A DNA stretch of 64,000 nucleotides from an uncultured Clostridia bacterium (GTDB lineage: Bacteria; Bacillota; Clostridia; Christensenellales; UBA1242): positions 1 to 64,000 of the forward strand of contig CAKVFH010000004.1 of the NCBI GenBank assembly GCA_934746515.1, written 5' to 3'. The position numbers were made by a program, and so were the translations under genes. This document shows, one piece after another, positions 53,645 to 62,692 of this stretch. Under the pieces are notes generated by a model, which did no database searches, was not told the DNA's origin, and was given only the letters and a program-made list of their open reading frames with translations. The number at the start of each line of letters is the position of its first letter. Positions within the stretch are counted from its first letter, which is position 1.

Positions 53645-55071
53645 TGGCAGAATTACCTAACTTAAAGAAAGAAAAAAATGCAATGCCAATGCAAGATGCA
53701 AAAGTTAGAGCACATAACTTTAAAGAAGTTGCGCTTGGCTATGACGAAGCGCTTGCACTTGACGAAGCAAAAAGATGTTTGCACTGCATCAACATGCCTT
53801 GCGTGTCTGGTTGCCCTGTTAAAATTCATATTCCTGATTTCATTGCAAAAATAAAAGAAGGTGACTATGAAGGTGCATACCAAATCATTTCAAAGTCGTC
53901 AAGTTTGCCTGCAGTTTGTGGTCGTGTTTGCCCACAAGAAACTCAATGCGAGCATGAGTGTGTGCGTGGCAAAAATGGCGAGCCTGTTGGTATTGGAAGA
54001 CTGGAAAGATTTGTTGCCGATTGGCACATGGCTCATTCAAACGAAAAAGAACCACAAGAACCATCAAATGGTCACAAAGTTGCTGTTATCGGTTCTGGTC
54101 CATCAGGTTTGACCTGTGCTGGACAACTTGCTAAAAAAGGCTACAAGGTCACAGTTTTTGAAGCTTTGCACAAAGCTGGTGGCGTGCTTGTTTATGGTAT
54201 TCCAGAATTCAGACTTCCAAAAACTATTGTTCAAAAAGAAATTGACAAGCTTTCATCACTTGGTGTTGACATTGAAACCAATGTTGTTATCGGAAAAACA
54301 ATCACTATTGATGAACTTTTGGCTGATGGATATGAAGCCGTGTTTATTGGTTCTGGTGCGGGACTTCCAAACTTTATGGGCATTCCTGGTGAGTCGCTCA
54401 AGGGTGTTTACTCTGCAAATGAGTTCTTGACTAGAAGCAATCTTATGGAAGCATATAAAGATGATGCCACAACTCCAATTTTTGCAAAGGGTGTTGTTGC
54501 TGTTGTTGGTGGCGGAAATGTTGCCATGGACGCAGCAAGAACTGCACTAAGACTTGGAGCTGACAAAGTTTACATAATTTATAGAAGAAGTGAAGAAGAG
54601 CTTCCAGCAAGAAAAGAAGAAGTTGAACACGCAAAAGAAGAAGGCATTGAGTTTAAGTTTCTCACAAATCCTGTTGAAATTTTGGGTAAGTTCAATGCGG
54701 AAAATTCAAGAGATCCACAAAATGGTTTTGTTAGAGCTATTAAGTGCATTAAAATGGAACTTGGTGAACCTGATGAAAGGGGTCGCAGAAGACCAGTTGA
54801 AATTCCGGGCAGTGAATTTGAAATCGCTGTTGACTCGGTTATTATGAGTATTGGGACATCTCCAAACCCACTCATCAAAACAACAACACGCGGGCTTGAA
54901 ACAAACAAGCGCGGCGGAATTGTTGTTGAAGAGACAACTGGTGAAACTTCTAAACATTCGGTTTATGCAGGTGGCGACGCTGTTACTGGCGCTGCAACTG
55001 TAATTTCAGCAATGGGTGCAGGCAAGCTTGCTGCTGAATCAATAGACAAATATATTAAGGAGAAAAAATAA
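53644..55071 (+). CDS. nfnB: NfnB-type NADPH-dependent subunit (glutamate synthase beta-like)
   Basis: The 475-residue protein has an N-terminal Cys-rich part (C-L-H-C...C-V-S-G-C-P, then C-G-R-V-C-P...C-E-H-E-C) for two [4Fe-4S] centres. An FAD site GSGPSGLT and an NADPH site GGGNVAMD follow. This matches NfnB/GltD-type flavoproteins. With NfnA it forms the bifurcating complex. Its start overlaps the previous TAA, and its TAA overlaps the following ATG, so the three genes are coupled. A stand-alone GltD role is less likely given the NfnA partner. Confidence 0.92.
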   Translation: MAELPNLKKEKNAMPMQDAKVRAHNFKEVALGYDEALALDEAKRCLHCINMPCVSGCPVKIHIPDFIAKIKEGDYEGAYQIISKSSSLPAVCGRVCPQETQCEHECVRGKNGEPVGIGRLERFVADWHMAHSNEKEPQEPSNGHKVAVIGSGPSGLTCAGQLAKKGYKVTVFEALHKAGGVLVYGIPEFRLPKTIVQKEIDKLSSLGVDIETNVVIGKTITIDELLADGYEAVFIGSGAGLPNFMGIPGESLKGVYSANEFLTRSNLMEAYKDDATTPIFAKGVVAVVGGGNVAMDAARTALRLGADKVYIIYRRSEEELPARKEEVEHAKEEGIEFKFLTNPVEILGKFNAENSRDPQNGFVRAIKCIKMELGEPDERGRRRPVEIPGSEFEIAVDSVIMSIGTSPNPLIKTTTRGLETNKRGGIVVEETTGETSKHSVYAGGDAVTGAATVISAMGAGKLAAESIDKYIKEKK

Positions 55072-58000
55072 TGTTAAGTGTAAGGAACTTAAGAAAAGTT
55101 TACAAAAGCAAGAAAGCTGAATCTGTTGTTGCACTCAATAATGTGAGCATCGATTTTCCAGAGACTGGCTTCGTGTTCTTGCTTGGTAAATCTGGTAGTG
55201 GTAAGTCAACACTTTTGAATGCTATTGGTGGACTTGACAAATTTGATAGTGGTGAAATTATCATCAAAGGCAAATCATCAAAAGACTTTTCTCAAAGCGA
55301 TTTCGACAGCTACAGAAACACATTTATCGGTTTCATTTTCCAAGAATACAATATTTTGGAAAACTTCAGTGTTTCTAAAAACTTGGCACTTGCTCTTGAA
55401 CTTCAACACAAAAGAGCTGACAAAGCTGAAGTTATGAAATTGCTTGAACAAGTTGACATGCAAAACTATGCAAATAGACGCCCAAACGAACTTTCAGGTG
55501 GTCAAAAACAAAGGGTTGCAATTGCGAGAGCTCTTATAAAAAATCCTGAAATCATCATGGCGGACGAACCAACTGGTGCGCTTGATTCAAACACCGGCAA
55601 ACAAGTTATGGACACCTTGAAAGAACTTTCAAAAACCAAACTTGTTATTGTTGTATCTCACGATAGAGATTTCGCTGAAATTTATGGCGATAGAATCATT
55701 GAGCTTAAAGATGGAAATATTATAAGTGATGTCACCAAAAAAGAAGTTGTGGCTCAAGAAACAAAATCTGGTATCAAGATTATTGATAATGATATTGTTT
55801 ACATAAAGAAAGGTCAAGAAGTTACCGCAAATGAACTTAGGGCAATTTCTGAAATAATCACAAATAAAACAAAGGATTCTGATGCGTTCATTTCTTTTGA
55901 TTCAAAAGCAAATCAAAAACTCAAAGAAGGTGCAAAAATAAACGATTCTGGTAACAAAGAAAAGTTTATGCAAACCGAAAAAGAAGACATAAAAGTCAAG
56001 GATTACAATCCAAACAGCTTGAAACTTATTCGTTCACACCTTGGCTTTAAAGACTCACTCAAAATGGGTGCAAGTTCACTCAAAAATAAAGTTGGCAAAC
56101 TTATTTTCACAATATTTTTGTCATTCTTTGCTTTCACTGTGTTTGGCATTGTTGACGCACTTTCACAATGGAACAGAGCTTCTTCAGTTTATGAAGCAAT
56201 AAAGATGACAAATCAACAAAATATTGTTATGCAAAAACAAAAGCAGCTTGGTGATGCAACCTATTCTTACAATAATAGCGTAAGCGCTAATGATGACGAT
56301 CTTAACATGTTTAAAGAAAAATATCCTGACTATGTTGTTAAGGGTGTTGTTGGTAGTGGAAACTACTCTGAGTTAATGGGAATCAAGGTTGTTGTTGGTT
56401 CAAGTACAAAAGATTTAACAAGCACTAGAAATCCTTTCAAAACAGCAGGACTTGGTGGATTTTTGAATTTGACAAACGAAGAACTTGAAAAACTTGGTTT
56501 CACAATCAATGGAAGACTTCCAATCGCTGACACAGAAATTGCTATTTCAAAATTTGTTGCAGAAAACATAATTTCTGGATCAGAAAAATTTGACGAAGCA
56601 AACAAAGTCACTGAAGCAAATATTCTTAACCAAACAATTTCAATTTCAAACTATAGTTCTTCATATAATGAAGCTCAATATAAAATTGTTGGTATTATTG
56701 ATGACGGAACAGATTTTTCAAGCTACAATTCAAAAACGGAAGAAGAGCTTTCAAAAAATTCTTGGCAGTATATGCAAGTTGTAAAATACAGTTGGGCTTC
56801 ACTTGGATTTGTTACGGAAAATGTTTACAACAAATTAAAAAATGCCAATGATAGTGACTGTTTGTATTATCAATATTCAAATGAAGATGGTTACAACTCA
56901 CTCTATAAATCAAGAATCCAAGCTGCTGATTCATTTTTAACAGGTGAAGATTCTGGTAAAACTTATTATTTGAGCAGCGACGAAAAGGCTGTTTTGAGTG
57001 TAAAAGATAGTGAATATTATCTTGAAACTTCACAATATAGATACAACTACAATTATTATGGTTCAGGAAGCGAAGTAACTTATGTTTATGCCTATAATAA
57101 GACAACAAGAATATCTAGAGATATGGATGTTAATGAATTAGAAAATCTTTATCCTGGTGTAAAAACAAATGGTATTCCAAACGGATTTACTTTGCAATCA
57201 TCATACAGCCTGAAACTTTGGCTAGTATCAAACATGTATGCTTGCTACGGAAATATTGCAGATTATATCAATGCAGATGGCTCGCTTAAACTTAAAGATG
57301 ATGAAATCATTGTAAACACAGATTCATTCTATAATGGTCTTGATGATGTTGCAACCAAGATTAAAGAAGGCACATTGTTTATTACAATCACAGAAGACAC
57401 AAGCAGCAGTTCTCCTGAAATTAAGAAACTTAAAGTTGTTGGTGTTGCATCATTCTCTGGAGATTCTTCAAACAAATTGGTTGTTTCAAAAGAAACAGCA
57501 AATTCGCTTTCTGGATATTATGGAAGCTATAACTTCTTGGTTTCAAAACTCACTGGAACTGACGATGAAAGCTTTGTAAAGACTTGCGAAACATTTAGCA
57601 AAGATAAAGTTAAATTCACAATTCAAAACTCTGCAACTCAAATACTTGACGAATTTGAAGGAATAATTTCTTCAACAGCTAAAATCTTTTTATATATAGC
57701 AATTGCATTTGCAGTGTTTGCAGCACTTTTGTTGATGAACTTTATTTCAACTTCAATTTCATACAAAAAGCGTGAAATTGGTGTGCTTCGTGCACTTGGT
57801 GCTAGGGGAAGCGATGTATTTGGAATCTTCCTTAACGAAAGTTCAATTATTGCTCTTATTAACTTTGCATTGGCAACAATTGCAACAATTGTTGGCAGCA
57901 AAATTATCAATGCTGAAATCATTAAAGGTCTTGGCGTAACAATTCCACTAATCAATGTTGGCATTCGTCAAATCGTTTTGATTTTGGTTGTAAGCTGGGG

Positions 58001-58079
58001 CTCTGCATTCCTTGCAAGCTTGATTCCAACAAGCAAAATTTCAAACAAAAAACCTATTGATGCTATCAATAACAGATAA
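55071..58079 (+). CDS. MacB-type ABC transporter, ATPase fused to FtsX-like permease
   Basis: The 1002-residue fusion begins with an ATPase domain: GKSGSGKST (residues about 38-46), signature LSGGQKQR (about 143-150) and Walker B MADEPTGALD. One membrane helix follows (about 345-365), then a very large external domain (about 375-860). The last three helices carry the FtsX-type KKREIGVLRALGARG. The order equals MacB, but the external part is more than twice as long. Such proteins export peptides or lipids or sense antibiotics. The start overlaps the nfnB stop, which is an odd operon partner. A terminator follows. Confidence 0.88.
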   Translation: MLSVRNLRKVYKSKKAESVVALNNVSIDFPETGFVFLLGKSGSGKSTLLNAIGGLDKFDSGEIIIKGKSSKDFSQSDFDSYRNTFIGFIFQEYNILENFSVSKNLALALELQHKRADKAEVMKLLEQVDMQNYANRRPNELSGGQKQRVAIARALIKNPEIIMADEPTGALDSNTGKQVMDTLKELSKTKLVIVVSHDRDFAEIYGDRIIELKDGNIISDVTKKEVVAQETKSGIKIIDNDIVYIKKGQEVTANELRAISEIITNKTKDSDAFISFDSKANQKLKEGAKINDSGNKEKFMQTEKEDIKVKDYNPNSLKLIRSHLGFKDSLKMGASSLKNKVGKLIFTIFLSFFAFTVFGIVDALSQWNRASSVYEAIKMTNQQNIVMQKQKQLGDATYSYNNSVSANDDDLNMFKEKYPDYVVKGVVGSGNYSELMGIKVVVGSSTKDLTSTRNPFKTAGLGGFLNLTNEELEKLGFTINGRLPIADTEIAISKFVAENIISGSEKFDEANKVTEANILNQTISISNYSSSYNEAQYKIVGIIDDGTDFSSYNSKTEEELSKNSWQYMQVVKYSWASLGFVTENVYNKLKNANDSDCLYYQYSNEDGYNSLYKSRIQAADSFLTGEDSGKTYYLSSDEKAVLSVKDSEYYLETSQYRYNYNYYGSGSEVTYVYAYNKTTRISRDMDVNELENLYPGVKTNGIPNGFTLQSSYSLKLWLVSNMYACYGNIADYINADGSLKLKDDEIIVNTDSFYNGLDDVATKIKEGTLFITITEDTSSSSPEIKKLKVVGVASFSGDSSNKLVVSKETANSLSGYYGSYNFLVSKLTGTDDESFVKTCETFSKDKVKFTIQNSATQILDEFEGIISSTAKIFLYIAIAFAVFAALLLMNFISTSISYKKREIGVLRALGARGSDVFGIFLNESSIIALINFALATIATIVGSKIINAEIIKGLGVTIPLINVGIRQIVLILVVSWGSAFLASLIPTSKISNKKPIDAINNR

Positions 58080-58103
58080 TGTTTTGAAACTTAATAGTTT
58101 AAT

Positions 58104-58136
58104 AAAAAAGAGATAACTTTTTGTTATCTCTTTTTT
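58104..58136 (+). terminator. Terminator after the MacB-type transporter
   Basis: A 14-bp stem, AAAAAAGAGATAAC with GTTATCTCTTTTTT, around a 5-base loop. Confidence 0.85.
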
Positions 58137-58252
58137 GCTGGTGGAACGAATTAGATTTTACGGAAAACTATTGATTTTTTCGGGTTGGGTATTAAATATG
58201 AATTTATGTGCGCTCATGCGCAGTTGCAAATAAGTGTTTGTGCTTAACAAAT

Positions 58253-58288
58253 AAAAAAGGGAACCTTTATTTAGGTTCACCTTTTTAT
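58253..58288 (-). terminator. Terminator of the minus-strand gene at 58294
   Basis: AAAAAAGGGAACC and GGTTCACCTTTTT form a stem with one mismatch, with the T-run on the minus strand. Confidence 0.7.
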
Positions 58289-58293
58289 TTATT

Positions 58294-58635
58294 TTATTTA
58301 TTGAATTCTTCCAAATTTTCAACGAGTTTGATTTGGTTTTCAGAAACACGAAGCTCTGGTGAAGAAATTCTCATGACATCGTGCATGAGCTGTTTGTCGT
58401 CAAACACAAACATGGCTTCACTATCTAAAAGATAAAACTTTTCCATTCCGAAACGCAAATCTTCAAGAGCTTCTTTTTGCTTTTTAGGTGAAAGCTCTTC
58501 GTTTTTGTCTTCATCAGGGAGTGAAAACATTGCATAGTTTTCGTTTTCATTCATGCCATAAATTGTTTCGCTTCCTGCAAAAATTGAAATATTTTCAATT
58601 GCTCTTTGGCTTTTTCCGATATAATAAACTGCCAT
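58294..58635 (-). CDS. Hypothetical small acidic protein
   Basis: The 113-residue soluble protein begins MAVYYIGKSQRAIENIS and continues with acidic, helical sequence (EELSPKKQKEALEDL). No family, signal peptide or membrane helix is seen. I start at MAVYYIG because AAAGGAG lies 7 nt upstream; the 119-codon frame would start inside that site. It lies 42 bases downstream of the LtaS gene on the same strand and could be co-transcribed with it. Confidence 0.65.
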   Translation of the reverse strand: MAVYYIGKSQRAIENISIFAGSETIYGMNENENYAMFSLPDEDKNEELSPKKQKEALEDLRFGMEKFYLLDSEAMFVFDDKQLMHDVMRISSPELRVSENQIKLVENLEEFNK

Positions 58636-58677
58636 AAATTCTCCTTTGTGCATGTTGTTTTTGTGTTAAATTTTGTT

Positions 58678-60696
58678 TTAATATGTTGCGTTTGATTTGT
58701 AAACAATATCGAGAATGCGCTGTTTTTTCAAAAGCTCACAGACTTGATTTTTGAAGTTTTCTTCATCTGTGTCAGTTGAGCCATCATATCTTTGAATGTA
58801 AGACATATCTTTTGAATAGCACTTGCTGTTATAGAAACCAGTCAGATACGACATATAAACAGTTTCAGAAATCTCGCTTGAAAGTGCATCTTTGCCCTGG
58901 GCGTTGATGGTGTTGTAGCCAAGTCCGAACAATCCGGCAAGTGTTGGGTATAAGTCATAAGTAGAGCAGAATGTGTCAATGCTTGCTGGTGTAAGTTTGT
59001 TTGAATAAATCATCAATGGAACTGTGTAAGATTCAAGTGATGAATAGTCTGATTTATTTGTTGATTTGATTTCGTTTGTAAGGTCTTGATAGAAAGAATG
59101 GTGGTCTGCATACAAAACCACAGTTGTGTTTGCAATGAGTCCTGTTTCATTCAAGTGTTTAAATAGTTTGCCAATCATTTCATCGGTGTCCATTGCAGCG
59201 GCTTTATATTCTCTTAAGATTGATTGGTAAGATTTTGATTCAGGATAGTGATAGCCGTTGTTATTGAACCATTCAAGCATTTTTGTTAGGTTTTCGTCGT
59301 AAACTGTGAAGTATTTTTCAAATTTTGGGTTTGTTACGGTGTAGGTTCCGTGAGTTGAAACTGTTGTGTAGAAAGACATAAATTTGCCGTCCGTTGGGGC
59401 AAGTTTGTCCATGAATTGATCAATGAAATCAGATTCAAGATTATAGAAATTAAATCTTGTGCTCTTGTCTTCGCTTGTGTAGTCGGCAAGTGAATAGATT
59501 GTGTCAAAACCGATGTTTTTGTTTGTTACGCCACGATTGTAGAAATTAAGTTTCCAGCTGTGGAAGAATGTTGTGCTATAGCCACAGTCTTTGAACAGAT
59601 TTGGAAGAGAATATCTTGTTGCGTAAACATTGTTTGATTTAACATTATAGTTGCTTTCGTTTGGCATATAGCCCAGCAAGCAAAGGTCTTCGCTGACATT
59701 TGTTTTGTTGTTTGAAACATAATTGTTGAACACCAAAGCTTTTCTTGAAATGTTGTCGCTGTCTATTCCGGTTCTAAGTGCCCACAAGTTTGGAGTGTTG
59801 TATGGGTCAATTGCGAACCATTCAAAACTTTCAAGCATGATAACAATCAAGTTGTCACCATGGAGCGATGCAGTTGTGTCAACAGACACTGTGCTGTTTT
59901 TATAATTTTCTAAAATCTCATTTCTTTCTTGCTTTGAAATTCCGTTGTTTGGGAACAATTTATCTACAATTGATTTTAAGTAAAAACCGCATGAACCGAA
60001 TTTTCGGAATGATAGGTCATTGATTTGCATGTTCTCGTATAAATATTTGTCGTCTGAAATTTCTGCATTTGTTTCTGAAGTTTTCAAAAGTGCACTTTGA
60101 GCGGTGTAGCAACCTGCACCAACTGTTATTGTAATTAAGAAGAACAGCAAGCAAAAGATTGGTCTTGACATTTTGTTTAAAGTGATTTTTTTGTTCTTTA
60201 AAAGTTTATCAAAAATAAGTGGAATTGCAATGACGATTGCAACACCAGCAATTGCGAAAGCAATCAGTTTAAAATTGATAAATGATGTGTCCATTGATTC
60301 AACTGTTTCAGGAATTAGGTCAATCATGTCAACTGCAAAAAGGTAACCAAAGTCGTTTTTTAGTGTCACATTTGTCACAAATATGCCGGCTTCCAAAAAT
60401 AATGATATATAAAAAATTATATTTGAAATCCAGTTTTTGTGAGTGCAAAGAATTAGAGCGCAAACGCAAAGCCAAATGCCAATATCAAACAAAATGTATT
60501 GTGGCAATATTTGGATTGAATTTGGGCCAGTTTTAAATTTAAAGATTAAGAAACTGGCGAGCTCCAATGCAAATGAAATCACAAAAAACAAAAGTGGTTT
60601 CAAAAGTTGGTTTAGCCCAAGTTGACTCTGTTTTATTTGATTGTTTCGAATTCTATTTCTTTCCCTTAATTTTTCGATTTTTGTTTTATTTTTCAT
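58678..60696 (-). CDS. ltaS: LtaS-type lipoteichoic acid synthase / phosphoglycerol transferase
   Basis: The 672-residue protein has about five N-terminal membrane helices (residues 30-215) and an external sulfatase-fold domain. The domain carries VIMLESFEWF, a catalytic-type Thr in NNKTNVSED, W-K-L-N-F-Y and the metal-site motif STHGTY (about 450). A late YADHHSF also binds metal. These match LtaS, which moves glycerol phosphate from phosphatidylglycerol onto the growing polymer and releases diacylglycerol. The upstream gene encodes a diacylglycerol kinase, which would recycle that product. AGGA lies 9 nt before the ATG. Confidence 0.88.
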   Translation of the reverse strand: MKNKTKIEKLRERNRIRNNQIKQSQLGLNQLLKPLLFFVISFALELASFLIFKFKTGPNSIQILPQYILFDIGIWLCVCALILCTHKNWISNIIFYISLFLEAGIFVTNVTLKNDFGYLFAVDMIDLIPETVESMDTSFINFKLIAFAIAGVAIVIAIPLIFDKLLKNKKITLNKMSRPIFCLLFFLITITVGAGCYTAQSALLKTSETNAEISDDKYLYENMQINDLSFRKFGSCGFYLKSIVDKLFPNNGISKQERNEILENYKNSTVSVDTTASLHGDNLIVIMLESFEWFAIDPYNTPNLWALRTGIDSDNISRKALVFNNYVSNNKTNVSEDLCLLGYMPNESNYNVKSNNVYATRYSLPNLFKDCGYSTTFFHSWKLNFYNRGVTNKNIGFDTIYSLADYTSEDKSTRFNFYNLESDFIDQFMDKLAPTDGKFMSFYTTVSTHGTYTVTNPKFEKYFTVYDENLTKMLEWFNNNGYHYPESKSYQSILREYKAAAMDTDEMIGKLFKHLNETGLIANTTVVLYADHHSFYQDLTNEIKSTNKSDYSSLESYTVPLMIYSNKLTPASIDTFCSTYDLYPTLAGLFGLGYNTINAQGKDALSSEISETVYMSYLTGFYNSKCYSKDMSYIQRYDGSTDTDEENFKNQVCELLKKQRILDIVYKSNATY

Positions 60697-60705
60697 AATT
60701 TTTTC

Positions 60706-61611
60706 CTATTTTTTGCGTTTTTTTGGAACTAATATTTTTATTCCTTTATTTATAACGGTGAAGTCAAAACTACCTTTACCGCTTTTTTCGCCGTCAAGAT
60801 TTATGACTGTGTCTTCTGCAAGCTTGATTTTGAAATTTGACGATTGAAAATATGTTACATTTTTGCTGTTTTTAACAGAACCAATACCAAACAAGAAGAA
60901 ACGAACAGCTCTTAAAATTTCAAACAGCCAAATGCGTTTTGGGTGAGAGTGGAAAACCACAACTTCAACAACTCCGTCGTCAAGCAAAGCTTTTCTGTTT
61001 ACATTGAATCCGGCTGTGCTTCTTGAATTGAAAATAAGAAGCATTGCGCAATGTCTTTGTATCTTTTTTCCGTCAACAGTGATTTCAAGTTTCGTTGGTT
61101 TTGTGGTGTTGAGTTCTTTTACACCCCTAAAAAAGTATGCAAGTTTTCCAAGTCTTTTTTTCTTATATCTTTCGGTGTCATAGCTCGTTTTTGAAAAAAG
61201 TCCTGTGCAACAAACATAAATTCCGTATCGGTCATTGACTTTGAAAATGTCATGTTCAAAAACTTCGCCTTCAATTAAGTTTCTAACAGCTTTTTTAAGG
61301 TTTTTGCTGATGCCAAGCGAGTGAGCAACATCATTGACAGTCCCTGATGGAATGATGCCAATAATGGGTGCATTTTCCGCTTCTCCAAAGCCATTGACAA
61401 CTTCGTTTATTGTTCCGTCACCACCTGAAACGAAAAAATAATCATAAACACCAATTGAGTTTTTTGCAAGCTCGGTTGCGTCGCCAGCATGTCTGGTTTC
61501 AACACAATCAACTTCGCCATACTTTTCAGCAAGTGTTTTTAAAATGTAGTCACGATATTTTTTTATCTTTCCGTTTCCACTTTCCGGATTATATACAAAT
61601 ATACATTTCAT
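60706..61611 (-). CDS. Diacylglycerol kinase-family lipid kinase
   Basis: The 301-residue DagK/YegS-type kinase has the N-terminal NPESGNGK (residues about 7-14), the GGDGTINEVVNG signature (about 59-70) and GTVNDVAHSLG (about 88-98). In the operon it precedes ltaS by 9 bases, so it would phosphorylate the diacylglycerol made by LtaS back to phosphatidate. The start MKCIFVYNP fits the family, and the upstream frame extends over the promoter. It has no Shine-Dalgarno sequence; TAACAT lies 7 nt before the ATG. Confidence 0.9.
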   Translation of the reverse strand: MKCIFVYNPESGNGKIKKYRDYILKTLAEKYGEVDCVETRHAGDATELAKNSIGVYDYFFVSGGDGTINEVVNGFGEAENAPIIGIIPSGTVNDVAHSLGISKNLKKAVRNLIEGEVFEHDIFKVNDRYGIYVCCTGLFSKTSYDTERYKKKRLGKLAYFFRGVKELNTTKPTKLEITVDGKKIQRHCAMLLIFNSRSTAGFNVNRKALLDDGVVEVVVFHSHPKRIWLFEILRAVRFFLFGIGSVKNSKNVTYFQSSNFKIKLAEDTVINLDGEKSGKGSFDFTVINKGIKILVPKKRKK

Positions 61612-61618
61612 AGTTATT

Positions 61619-61647
61619 ATGTTACACTTTTTTGGATAATTTGTAAA
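61619..61647 (-). promoter_or_regulatory. Promoter of the dagK-ltaS operon, leaderless
   Basis: TTTACA (61642-61647), 17 nt, TAACAT (61619-61624), then 7 nt to the ATG at 61611. The -35 is a 5/6 match to consensus. The predicted 5' leader is 0-2 nt. Confidence 0.55.
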
Positions 61648-61665
61648 TAGAAAAAATAACAAAAG

Positions 61666-61688
61666 AAAAAAGCTCTTTGAGCTTTTTT
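61666..61688 (-). terminator. Terminator after the metal permease gene
   Basis: AAAAAAGCTC pairs perfectly with GAGCTTTTTT around a 3-base loop. Confidence 0.75.
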
Positions 61689-61795
61689 AAATTTGTTTAA
61701 TTTTATATAAAAATTAAGACTGTGTTGAAAATTGCAAAATGCACGAGTTTTGCTATTTAGTTTGCTGAATTAAATGGGTGAATTGGTGTTTTGAA

Positions 61796-62692
61796 TTAAA
61801 TTAAATTGATAGGAATAAAGTGCAGACCATAGCCGATGATTAAACTTGACAAAACGAGCGAAAGAATGATGAAAAGGTTTTCTTTTTTGTTTTTATTTTC
61901 CTTTAATAAAACAATCAGACCAATGCCAGCATTTACGCTTAACCCAGCTACGATTGAACCGAAACTTAATCCGCCCATCAAATAAAGCTCGGTGATAACA
62001 ACAGAAGAAACACAGTTTGGAATGAAACCAATCAAAATTGCAAATAGTGGTTGAAAGACTTTGCTTGAGTTTAAAAACGCAATCAAGTTATCTTCGCCAA
62101 CAAACATTAAGATTGTTCCGAATATTACATTTATAACGAAAATATAAAGAGTAATTTTTAAGCAGTGAATGAGTGGGTGTTTCCAATCAAATTTTGTGTC
62201 TTCCAAATCGTGATTGCAACATGCGTGCAAGTGTTCGCCATGTTCGTGTGAAGTTTCTTCGTGAGTGGTAGGTTGAATTTTCTTTTCAAAAAATTTGCCA
62301 TATAACAGCATTGTGATGTAACCAACAATTATCGAAAAAATAATTTTTGTTAAAATTAAAACAATTAGTGCTGGAATTGATTTGTAGTTAGAAATCATGA
62401 TTGGTAATGCTTCGTCGCTGGTTGCAATAAACACTGCAACAAGCGCACCAATTGAAATTTTTCGTTCGCTGTAAAGTTCTGCCGAAACAACCGAGAAACC
62501 GCATTGCGGAACTGATCCAAACAGCGCGCCCATAACGGGGCTGGCTTTTCCTTTGAGAAGTTTTGAATTTTCAAATCTAAAAACATTTTTATATTCCAAA
62601 AACTCAATCAAAAAATAGACAATGAAAAGGACTGGCAAAATTTTTGCCGTATCAATAAGTGAATCTAAAAGTACATCTAAAAATTCTTTCAT
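61796..62692 (-). CDS. Putative metal/arsenic permease (ArsP_2-like) with His-rich loop
   Basis: The 298-residue protein has eight to ten membrane helices in two related halves. Each half has a G-x-x-P-x-C motif, GSVPQCGFS (residues about 58-66) and GFIPNCVSS (about 229-237), typical of the ArsP_2/putative manganese-transporter group. A cytoplasmic loop between the halves (about 150-170) is very rich in His with two Cys (HEHGEHLHACCNH) and probably binds metal. It exports or imports metal or metalloid; the ion is not inferable. I start at MKEFLDVLL (AAGGAAGG upstream). Confidence 0.78.
   Translation of the reverse strand: MKEFLDVLLDSLIDTAKILPVLFIVYFLIEFLEYKNVFRFENSKLLKGKASPVMGALFGSVPQCGFSVVSAELYSERKISIGALVAVFIATSDEALPIMISNYKSIPALIVLILTKIIFSIIVGYITMLLYGKFFEKKIQPTTHEETSHEHGEHLHACCNHDLEDTKFDWKHPLIHCLKITLYIFVINVIFGTILMFVGEDNLIAFLNSSKVFQPLFAILIGFIPNCVSSVVITELYLMGGLSFGSIVAGLSVNAGIGLIVLLKENKNKKENLFIILSLVLSSLIIGYGLHFIPINLI

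Noticed and set aside
53644..55071. Glutamate synthase small subunit (gltD)
   Set aside because: No large subunit is adjacent and the upstream gene is an NfnA-type reductase, so NfnB is the better call.
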